64,000 nucleotides of DNA, taken from assembly GCA_930367215.1 (NCBI GenBank), contig OV884056.1, positions 48,670,308-48,734,307 on the forward strand, read 5' to 3'. The position numbers were made by a program, and so were the translations under genes. The notes beneath the pieces are model-generated. The model did no database searches. It was given only the letters and a program-made list of their open reading frames with translations, and was not told where the DNA came from. This DNA comes from Pollenia angustigena. Lineage: Eukaryota > Arthropoda > Insecta > Diptera > Polleniidae. This document shows positions 55,757-64,000 of the stretch, one piece after another (position 1 is the first letter of the stretch; each line of letters starts with the position of its first letter).

Positions 55757-56062
55757 AATATGTGTTAATTAAAAAATATGTATTACAGAGTTATAAATTA
55801 TTTTTTTTTTTTTTTGCTCGTTTTAGTTCACGTGTTGTTATGTTATTGTTTATTTTTTACTACAAAACTGCAAATAATAAATAATTTTTCATTTATATTC
55901 ATTGAAAGTACCTAAATTATAAAAAAAAGTTTATTAATCGGTTAAGCGATCAATAACAAAATTAACCGATTATTAACCGATTATACGAAAACCTCGGTTA
56001 ATTAATCGAGCGATTAACCGATTAAATCAAAAGCCCGGTTAAATGAATACCCTAGTAACTAA

Positions 56063-56434
56063 ACGTTTGACTCAACAACGTGAAGGTTTCATGCGCTGCA
56101 TGCCAGGTTGAACCGTCTTGTTGAAACCATTTCGCGTTCAAATAATTTTAAATGACATGAGAAATAAAAAATTCACCAGTAATTGGTTTTTTTCCTTCTA
56201 TTTGAGGTATTTTTACAACTTTTCCCTCTATTTAAAAATATGTTAATTAATAATTAATCATTACAAGTACAACGGTTGATAAATTTGGTACAATTGTACT
56301 TTTTTGGTACAATTCAAAGCTAAAAAGTACGCTGGTACCCCCGTGGCTCATTTGGTACTATTTCCGAATTTTTCAAACCCATTGTTAATCGATATAATAT
56401 GGCAACTCGTACTTTCTGTCCAATGTATATAAGG
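56063..56434. other. Unassigned sequence after the hAT element
   Basis: Two TTGGTAC phrases (56287-56360); no gene seen. Confidence 0.35.
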
Positions 56435-56576
56435 GGAGTTCAGTGTTTGGTACAAATGGTCTTGTGAAAATGCAAAATTTCGTAGCTATTTTATGGAAAC
56501 TAGCGGAAACTCGGTTTAGTTCTTGTTAGATTTATCATAACAGCTGCAAAACCAGTTGCACCAAACACTGAACTCC
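56435..56576. mobile_element. 142-bp MITE
   Basis: Left GGAGTTCAGTGTTTGGTACA, right complement GGAGTTCAGTGTTTGGTGCA. No clear TSD. Confidence 0.65.
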
Positions 56577-59078
56577 GCTATTGTGAATAGATTTTTGCAC
56601 TTGTTCATTGGACGAATGCATATGCCACATTCTAAATTTAGTATCAGCGGCAGCATATAAGCGTGCATTTTTAAAAGATAAAGGAAACAACTTTTGCAAA
56701 ATGTCTAGCAGAAGAGATGTCGTCCCCTCAAGATTATTTTGTCACGAACTCATAAAACTGTGCAATATTCTTCAACAAGTAGATCGTTACGTCAAGAAGT
56801 AATTAACAGCATTTTGGAACAGTGGGAGCCCACTTCATTATTATTTTAATCCGAATGATTTTGAAGGAGAATTTACAAGCGCTTAATAAAATTTTATAAT
56901 ATCTAGACAATCTGCTCCAGCTTATAAAATGTCCTTCCTCTTTCTGCAGTACATATTGAAAATTGTAAACACAATAAATTTGAAAATGCAATCCGAAGAT
57001 GCTCGTATGTATATATTGGTATATATTTTTAGAACTCTTAAAATTTTTATTTTCTTTTGAAGTTTAAGATTTCATTTCAGAAATATTCGTCAATTTTCAC
57101 AACAGTTTCATAAATTTTCCACCAAAAGAAAAAATTAGAGAAAAATAATTCTTTGACGACTTCAGCATGAAATTGAACCAAGTAACGACTTTTTCGGGAT
57201 GTTATGAAGTCTCATGAATAACATAAGGATTGTTCTCCCTCCAAAAACAATCGGAAGCCGGAAATGATCCTCATCGTAAAGTTATTGAGCACTCAAATGC
57301 TTAGCAAACAAAGCATGAAATTTTGTTAATAAATTTCCATGATTTGCTAAAGTACAAATAAAAAAAGGCAAACACACTAGCAGCTAGTTTAAATAGTATT
57401 CACTATCAAAAGTTCTATACGTCTTAAAAAAAACACTGCTCAACACACCAAATGTTTCCTAACTTCTATCTATTTATTAACGCTGAAAGTGGTGATTACG
57501 ATGGCATCATTAGTTTTTTTCTAGCAGCTTTAGTTTTAATGATATAGTGTCATTTAATATTTAACACAATTTTTTGTATTATTCGACTAATATGTCACGC
57601 ATGACCTTAAACACTTTAAAATATTTTCTGGATAATTAATCTACACAAAAATCTCTTTAAATTGAATAGAATCACATTGGTGAGTGTATCAGAATATCTA
57701 ACTTATATTGATTGCAAGGATATTCAAAATTATGTTCTTTTAGATAAGTCCTTAAAACTTTGAAAATTCAATTGTTTTCCTCCGTTTTTCAATGTCTGAA
57801 CAAACTAGATATTCCTAGATACATATTTAAAAAAAAATGTTAAACCCATTAAAAAGGTCGTGAAATATTTAGAAAACATCTTCATATCCCATCATCATTT
57901 GCCGAACAGTGTAATAAGAAATACATTATTAATATTCTTCAAAAAAAAATTGTGAATTTTTTTTAAATTAAACAGTTTCACCCAAATCCACAACTCGAAT
58001 ACAAGTCCTTAATTGACACCGAGAAATAATCCCTTTAGAGATACCACCATGAGTTCATTACCAGGAGAAGCATAGTTGCCAGAAAACTGATTAAAAATCG
58101 TCAAAATTTAAGGGACAAATCTACAGATCGTCAAATGTAACCTAAATAATAACTAAATTCATCATTATAAAATCACACTATCATTTAAAAAGCCTTTAAA
58201 ATTATTTTCATATAACCAAATTTCTAAAATACAAAAAATCTCGCTTTCATTAACTCTGTTTATTTTTCTTGCCAACAGCAATAAATCCAAAATAGAAAAA
58301 TATTTGAAGTATTGGTGGTATAAGTTAATTATTGCTGTCAATAGATGACTTTACTACAAATCGAAAGGATACAAGTCTTTAAGAACAAGAACTAGGGACG
58401 GTATAACTACATATCTTGATTCTCTTTTATTTTCTATTTGTTTCTCTTCTTTCGTCAATTCTATAATGGTTTTTTTTATGTTTTATAACAAAATTTACAT
58501 AAATTTTAATTTAATACTTAATAAATTTTTAATAACCCTACTAAAAGTTTAATGAAAATGATGTTGACATTTGTTTTGTCATAACAATTGTAATAAAGAG
58601 CATACACACACAAATACTTACTAACCTTTTACATACTTACAATATATCCCTGCAAGCTTTTTAATTTTCGTATGTAAGGACAAACAGTCGCGACTTCATT
58701 AAAATGATTTCGAGGCATACTATTTAACTATTGTGAATTAACTAATCCGTCGGGAAGACTGGATTACTGTTTTACTTTCGGTCTCTTCTTAGCAACACCT
58801 AAAAGAATTCTTCGAAAGTTTCATCTAGTGTAACCCTGTAACCCTTAAACTTTGCGATACAAATAAAAGAAGGTGACACAAAGAACAAACTTTAGAAAAC
58901 TTTTGTTAGATTTCTCGAACAAGTGCCTAAAAGTATTAGATAAGAAGTGTCAAAAATGTGTCTCCTAGACTAAAAATTTTAATCCAACTATTTCTTAAAC
59001 CATAATGAATAAAAGTCAAGCTGTATTTTACATTTATTTATCGTTTTTTTTTTTAATAAAAATTTTAATTTTAATGAG
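56577..59078. other. AT-rich stretch without recognised feature
   Basis: About 2.5 kb. No frame of interest, no paired TIRs and no match to other repeats of the window were seen. Decayed host DNA is the simplest reading. Confidence 0.4.
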
Positions 59079-59245
59079 TGCCCCGGTAGGCTAGCTGGTA
59101 GTGAGCTAGTCTATCAGCGCCGGGGTTGCGGGTTCGATTCCCGCCAGAGACTCTGGTTTCTTTCCTGCAGACAAGCGTAGAGCTTCGGGGGATAAGCTAA
59201 GGGAATTAAAAAAGAAATAAAAAATAAAAAATTAAAATTATTATG
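59079..59245 (+). mobile_element. tRNA-derived SINE candidate
   Basis: Pol III A-box-like TAGGCTAGCTGG (59087-59098, one mismatch to consensus) and a perfect B box GGTTCGATTCC (59131-59141), 32 bases apart. The D-arm-like CTAGC/GCTAG stem and the T-arm-like GCGGG/CCCGC stem are intact, but acceptor and anticodon stems do not form, so this is not a functional tRNA. An unrelated body (CTGCAGACAAGCGTAGAGCT) and an A-rich tail (59205-59242) follow, as in a SINE. No convincing TSD. Confidence 0.5.
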
Positions 59246-59284
59246 AACTGATATTTGGTTAGCGTCTCCTTGTCATTCAAAGTT

Positions 59285-60048
59285 TATTTAATGTTTTGTA
59301 AAAAAGTACCAAAAATAGTTATGGTTTTCACACCTTAAATGTTCGAATTTCGAAAAAGTACTAATTTCGTATTCGTATTTTTTTTTTTTAAGTTTCGAAT
59401 GAGTTATAACTTTGTTTCTATGTTTATTGGTTCAAAAGATAGATAGGGTGTCAAAAAAGTACCAAAAATCAGGTTTTACCCATTAACTCCCTAATAGGAC
59501 CGAATTTCACAAAAGTATCAGGCACCTATCTGCTCATTTTTCTAAAGAACAACGATAAGAATTACATTTTTTATCTCTTTTAGTTTTGGAGATTTACACA
59601 AGGTAATCGAATTTTCCTTTTTACTCTTTTTTAACCCCTAAACATTCGAATATCCAAAAATCCCGTCTTAGTGGATCGATTTGGGGAGTGACCAATCTCC
59701 GGTCCATTTCATTTTCAAATTTAATTTTTTAGCTTCAGGCGTTTAGGCTGTGCGGTAATGAATCAGTCAGTTAGTCAGTCAGTAACGTTACAATTTTATA
59801 TATGTGACAGCGCATTGAGAAAGGGGCCAGTAAGGTAAAGGGAACAGTAGAAACCAACTACACAAAACAAGAGCTAGGGACGACCTACGCGCGTTTTCAA
59901 AGTTGAGCAACAAGGTTGAGATGTGTCGCTTTCAAAGGAGACCAATACCAACACGCTCAGTGATGGTACACCAAAGATACACGTATTTAAATCTTTAAAA
60001 TGGCAAAACCCTTAGGTCCCTTTCTATTTTTCGCGTCACATATATAGA
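59285..60048 (-). mobile_element. Helitron-type family M, copy 3, split by a solo LTR
   Basis: Units with AAAAAAGTACCAAAAA, CTTAGTGGATCGATTTGGGG, then GTCAGTTAGTCAGTCAGTAA and ATTTTATATA | TATATAGATA. Comparison with 53940-53982 shows an uninterrupted TTTTATATATATAGATA there, so 59803-60040 is an insertion. Confidence 0.6.
59803..60040. mobile_element. Solo LTR candidate (238 bp, TG...CA)
   Basis: Starts TGTGACAGCGC and ends GCGTCACA, the short inverted TG/CA ends of an LTR. It has a higher GC content than its surroundings and sits in the TATATA run of the Helitron-type repeat; the duplication cannot be sized inside that run. No primer-binding site follows, hence solo. It may or may not belong to the gypsy-like relic 400 bp downstream. 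Confidence 0.55.
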
Positions 60049-60429
60049 TAACGAGATGTTAATTACTTGTGGCCTTATTCATAAGAAACAAAGCAGTTTT
60101 ATAAAAAGTTTCTATAATTAATTGTTTATGAAACTAAATTAATATTTAAACTTCACGTCAAATTTAATTTTTTTGGTTTCTTTAATTCAGTGATAACCAC
60201 ACCATAGACTCGCGAGCCAGTCAATGATCTTTTTTTCACACAGACACAATCGGCAATTCACATGTATATTGCAACTTTGTTCGTTTCAAAACATCAGACT
60301 ATCATCAGTATCTGCGACAGCACACAAGCACATAATATTTTTGTGTGCGTGCGTTCGGGGCTTGGTTATCACTGCTTTAATTCTTTAAAAAAAAAAGCAA
60401 TCAAATTATTACGATATCATGCGGATACA

Positions 60430-61330
60430 TGGATGGTAAAAGGCGCATTTTGGCTATCGACACTGGGACAGGAGATTCCGTTATAAGATCTGATTTGATA
60501 AGGGGTGATGTCGAGCAACTATGGGGGGGATAACTTCCGAACAGCTACTGGAGAGTCTGTCGTTGTCTACAACAAAGCAAGAGTGGAAGTAAGAATGAGC
60601 AATATGACCGTTTTTGAAGAATTTATTGTGACTGCAATTCTGGACAAGGTTGTAATTGGTGCAGATTTAAAGATTCATCAAAGCATAAGTCTGCATATGG
60701 GACTGAAAATTATGATTTGGTATTATTTAGAAATACCCCTAGACGTTGGGAATTGAAGCGAATTTCATATAAGACTTCTAGTCACTTGAGATCATAACAA
60801 ATTGTCCTCCTAGGGAGACAAGAAAAAAGTGGTAAGGTGAGCACATATTCAAGACGGTCCAGTAAACTCAAGAACAAGCACTGTATGGAGGCCGAAAGCA
60901 AGGAACCCAGCAAGCAACCCAGCAAAGACTTGTCAATCGTACAAGAAAATGATTCCATATTAGCGAAAATTATGAAGGTCAAGATAGAAGTAGGAATCGA
61001 CTCGTGAAGAAATTCTGTTAGGAGGATTTACAGATGAAAGCGTGTTGGGCAAAGTCGAAAAGTCTTCGAAAAGCGAATGATTGCCTTAATTGAACATGGG
61101 ATAGTGCTGAAAGGAAATTGGCTAAAACCTTTTTGTAGTACCGTCTTCTAAAGTATGCGAAATTGTAAACAAATTCCATGCGCTACAACAACGGGAGAAA
61201 GGATTATTTCCTAAGCTGCAGACTCATTGGGATGGACCATATAAGGTGATAAAGAAATTGAATCGAATTCAGTAATATAAGAGTTCAAGATCAAAAATTA
61301 AAGTGGAACACCTTAAACGACAATCCTTTT
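60430..61330 (+). pseudogene. Gypsy-like LTR retrotransposon relic: protease and integrase C-terminus
   Basis: At 60448 one frame reads LAIDTGTGDSVIRSDLI, with the DTG active site of a retroviral-type aspartic protease. After a frameshift, TATGESVVVYNKARVEVRM and VIGADLKIHQS follow, the flap and ILG.D-like region. At 61195-61320 another frame gives GLFPKLQTHWDGPYKVIKK and KVEHLKRQ, the conserved integrase C-terminal (GPY/F) module of gypsy elements. Reverse transcriptase, RNase H and the integrase core are missing between them, so a large internal deletion occurred. Stops and frameshifts throughout. Flanking LTRs of this copy were not identified. Confidence 0.75.
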
Positions 61331-61405
61331 TTAGAATTTAAAAATAAAAACCAAAAATCCCTGAAGAAATTATCCATTCAGATAACGAAATATTGAATTG
61401 ATAAT

Positions 61406-61533
61406 CAGCCCAATTATGAATACAAATTCCCCGGAAGTTTTTTTCCCTTTTCCCACGTTTGCAATAGAATTTAAATAGGAAAAGTGGGAGAAAGGAGAAA
61501 ATTCCCGGGGAATTTTTATTCATAATTGGGCTG
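61406..61533. mobile_element. 128-bp MITE with CAGCCCAATTATGAATA ends
   Basis: Left CAGCCCAATTATGAATACAA, right complement CAGCCCAATTATGAATAAAA, both then ATTCCCCGG. AAT directly outside both ends (61403-61405, 61534-61536). Confidence 0.78.
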
Positions 61534-61794
61534 AATAAATATTTTTTATATAAAAGTGACCTTGTGCTTGCAGATTAATTATGATCAATTAATATTAAAA
61601 AGGTCGAAGAAATAAATCTTAATAGTTATTTGTAGTTTTAATTATAAGTTATCTTGCAAATTATACTGTTTGGCATTCGAGCTTAAATTGTTGTGAAAGC
61701 CACTGTACGAAATTTTAAATCGTAATTGGATTACGATATTTGTTACGCCTAGAGGCCGACTTTAGATTTAGATGTATAAAAGTAATTTTAAAAA

Positions 61795-62705
61795 AGGTCT
61801 GTCTGCGTACACATATTTTGCGAAAAATGTTGCAAAATGTTGTCTGCGTTCTCCAAATCTCTTGCAGCGAGAGAGCCAAAAAGAGAATTTTTTTTGACAG
61901 TTTGAAATTAGAGAACTTGCAAAATGTAACTGGAAAAATTTCCGCTTGCAAGATTTTGCAAATAGTTTGAACAGCTGTTTGAATGAAATAGTTTTTGTGA
62001 AATGAAAATAAAAATTTAAATTTAACAATGGCAGAGGTAAGTAGTTAGAATTGTGTTGATTTTTAACGTTTATAATAAATTATAATAAACAAAACATTTT
62101 ACTTCATGCTAGAAACGTCCAAAGATACAGTGCGACCGTGGCGTAAGTGGAATGGAGATGGCAGAACTGATAGAACCAGCAGAACTTTGTGGGACAAACT
62201 TTGCAATTGAAGAGGCGAGTATTTGGAATTGTGTTCCTGGCGAGCACTTCACATCCAAATTATTTTTCTCCGTTGTCAAGCTGTTGGAGGGCACTGTATT
62301 GAGCATTTCATTCTTTTTTCCATTGTAAGCCGGCACTATGTTGGACAATGTAAGCAAAAGAAGTTTTATAAAAAACCCGACAAATAAAACTAAAAACTAA
62401 GAAGAAATTGAATTTACCAAACTAATAACAGTGTATTAAACAAGTTTTTTTATTTACAGCACTTTTTAAGCTTCACTTTAATTAATAATTTTTTAATTTA
62501 CCTCGAGAATTCAATTTTGCGTACACATATGCTAAAATTCTTTTGCAATTGTTTACACACCGATCAGCTGTTTGTTTTGCAAAATTTCACTGGATACTGT
62601 CTGCGTACTTTTTGAGATTTTTTCAGCCGATAGAGTAATATTGGTCTTACTCTCCCAAAAAAATTTACTGAGTATTTGCTACTGGAAAAGTACCCAGACA
62701 GACCT
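61795..62705. repeat. Region framed by inverted AGGTCTGTCTGSGTAC motifs
   Basis: AGGTCTGTCTGCGTAC at 61795-61810 and its complement with one mismatch at 62690-62705. Further copies of GTCTGCGT(A/T)C at 61842 (direct) and about 62600 (direct), TGCGTACACATAT at 61804 and 62519, and AACAGCTGTTTG / TCAGCTGTTTG at 61969 and 62566. The inverted pair could be the ends of an unknown element or shared regulatory motifs around the ORF at 62028. No flanking duplication was found. Confidence 0.45.
62028..62328 (+). CDS. Candidate two-exon small gene, 74 codons, unknown function
   Basis: ATG at 62028 in AACAATGGCAGAG, a good fly start context. GAG is followed by GTAAGT, a consensus splice donor (62037). 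A 76-bp AT-rich intron ends TTCATGCTAG (62112). Exon 2 (62113-62325) continues in phase for 71 codons to TAA at 62326: it begins KRPKIQCDRGVSG, includes AELCGTNFAIEEASIWNC and ends LSISFFFPL. Exon 2 is more GC-rich than its surroundings and free of stops, as expected for coding DNA. Further donor-like GTAAGT/GTAAGC sites (62143, 62325, 62350) leave room for another structure, for example an acceptor at TTTATTTACAG (62459). I recognise no domain. Alternatives: first exons of an unknown transposon framed by the inverted motifs, or chance. Confidence 0.42.
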
Positions 62706-62802
62706 AATAATTCAAACAGAAAGTTATGAAAATGGTTGTGAAGATAGATAGAAAGAGATAGTGGGGTTATAATCGAAACATGCCAGGGCAACCTGTCCGT
62801 GA

Positions 62803-62823
62803 AAACCTGGGTTCGATTCCCAG
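62803..62823 (+). other. Isolated pol III B-box hairpin
   Basis: CCTGGGTTCGATTCCCAGG is a perfect T-arm-like stem-loop with a consensus B box, but there is no A box or acceptor pairing. Possibly a tRNA or SINE relic. Confidence 0.4.
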
Positions 62824-62829
62824 GTCAGT

Positions 62830-64000
62830 CAAGAATGGAAAATTATTAATAAATTTAAAATTTATTTCGTGTTGTAAACTATCTTTCTCTTTTAAAATAA
62901 TTTAATGAAAATTAAATTTGATGAACTAAAAATATTAAAATTCGGACTAAAAAGCATGAAAAGATCAATAAAATAACTACATACTAAAATTATCATTACA
63001 ATTATTTTGTTAAGTTAAATTGGTGTGTGTGTGTTTTTGTTTTGATTTGCAATTAAAATAACTCAAAGGTGTATTATAAAAGAAATAAGCCGAAACGCGT
63101 TTTATAAAGCAAAAAGGTAACAATATTCTTCTTTAAAATCTTTTTTTTGTTAGGAAGTGGAGAAGAAGTGACGGCCTCTAATTTTCTTCCTCCAAAAATC
63201 TTCTAATTACTTGCAGGGCTTAACACATTAGCACTTTTAACAACCCATTAAAAATTTTCCACATAAATCGTTGGTGTTAACAACACCCCCGTTCCCTTGT
63301 GTGTTTGCTAAAGAGATAAATTGTTTTAATTAGTAGAAATAAAGAAACACGTTGGTGCAAATTGTTCGTGTTTCTGTTTGTGGCACTAAACAAATTAACA
63401 TGTCAACCATTAATTTAGTCATCTGTTTAAAATGAAATTTTAAAAAACTTTAACGATTTTGTAAACAAAACACTTTGTTTATTTTAAACACCATTTAAAA
63501 TCGTATGTTTCGTTGTAGGAATTTTAAGTGTCGAGTTCTTTAACACAACAGGGATTTCCATAAAACTTATTAAAGTTAGTGTATTTTACAAAACTGGCGG
63601 ATGGCATAACATGAATAAAAATGATTTTCTTAAGACTTGTGTAACAACTGTTTCATGCTTAAAACACAGTTTGAGTTTACAGAAAAGAGAAAAATAAACA
63701 CATAATTGTAATGTAATTTAATTTGGCTGCGTTACGGATTTTTTTGTACATATCTGATAACCTAAATCATTTAAATCTTTTTTGAGTTTTGTCAAAAAAT
63801 AAAACAAGAACAAGTGCAAGTGCAAATGCTACTTTAAGCTCTGCCGAATCTTTAAAGTCCTCCACCAGAGTTAGAATATAAGAGGAGTGGATTTACTAAA
63901 AACTCAATACTGCAAATTCATAACAATCACGTACTACAAACTTCTTACTAAGATAATCAAAAATAGAATAAGGCCATGTTTGGGAAATGAGGCTTAATTG
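62830..64000. other. AT-rich stretch without recognised feature
   Basis: A TG run at 63022-63032; no recognisable gene, TIR pair or repeat. Confidence 0.4.

Larger units (their letters stand above)
54787..56054 (+). mobile_element. hAT element with GGTTAACCGATTAA subterminal repeats, perfect 8-bp TSD
   Basis: Ends TAGGGTATTCATTCGGTTAA and complement TAGGGTATTCATTTAACCGG; exact duplication GTAACTAA (54779-54786, 56055-56062). Both subterminal zones (54800-54925, 55935-56040) iterate CGGTTAACCGATTAA in both orientations. Contains a transposase 3' fragment and a nested 230-bp MITE. Same group as the relic end at 2779. Confidence 0.92.

Noticed and set aside
59079..59155. Functional tRNA gene
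   Set aside because: The B box and T arm are good, but the acceptor stem does not pair and no anticodon arm can be drawn.

Overview
The window reads as a gene-poor, AT-rich piece of an insect nuclear genome, most likely a higher fly (Diptera). This is inferred from its transposon community: R1-clade and RTE-like LINEs, DD41D mariner-like elements, hAT elements, an element with P-element-like ends, Helitron-type repeats and gypsy relics. A short 76-bp intron candidate near the right end fits too. I cannot name the species. No conserved host gene is recognised; the layout is that of a transposon-dense intergenic region or a giant intron.

Layout. 0-7 kb: an old interspersed repeat interrupted by a composite 'GAAATAACCCCC' element, a CCCAGCGGG-ended element and a small MITE, with AT-rich filler. 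6.7-10.9 kb: a small TIR element, then a GC-rich, 5'-truncated R1-clade LINE (778+ aa reverse transcriptase, minus strand) bracketed by 127-bp direct repeats. 11-19.6 kb: Helitron-type repeats, a hAT element (copy A) and a second composite cassette locus holding a nested MITE. 19.6-22 kb: two LINE 3' fragments. 24-34 kb: interspersed repeats, a hAT-like element and a 1.95-kb P-like element. 34-37.7 kb: a nearly intact DD41D transposase, then a hAT-like element carrying a Harbinger relic and a second DD41D scrap. 37.8-42 kb: another 8-bp-TSD element and a three-deep nest ending in a third cassette element. 42.8-50.4 kb: hAT copy B, two Helitron-type repeats, a complete but broken DD41D element and a hAT element with long subterminal repeats. 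51-56 kb: small MITEs, a possible piggyBac scrap, a Helitron-type repeat and a hAT element. 59-61.5 kb: a tRNA-derived SINE candidate, a Helitron-type repeat split by a solo LTR, and a gypsy-like protease/integrase relic. 61.8-62.7 kb: the only good candidate for a spliced open reading frame, framed by inverted motif copies.

Many element boundaries rest on two independent signs seen together: matching inverted ends and an exact or near-exact target-site duplication (TSD). Apart from the R1 reverse transcriptase and the 34-kb DD41D transposase, everything coding is fragmentary. Younger elements repeatedly sit inside older ones, so relative ages can be read directly. The most unusual signal is a GC-rich hairpin cassette (core CCGGCC-GAA-GGCCGG) that recurs at four loci in elements whose arms are iterated 17-bp motifs.
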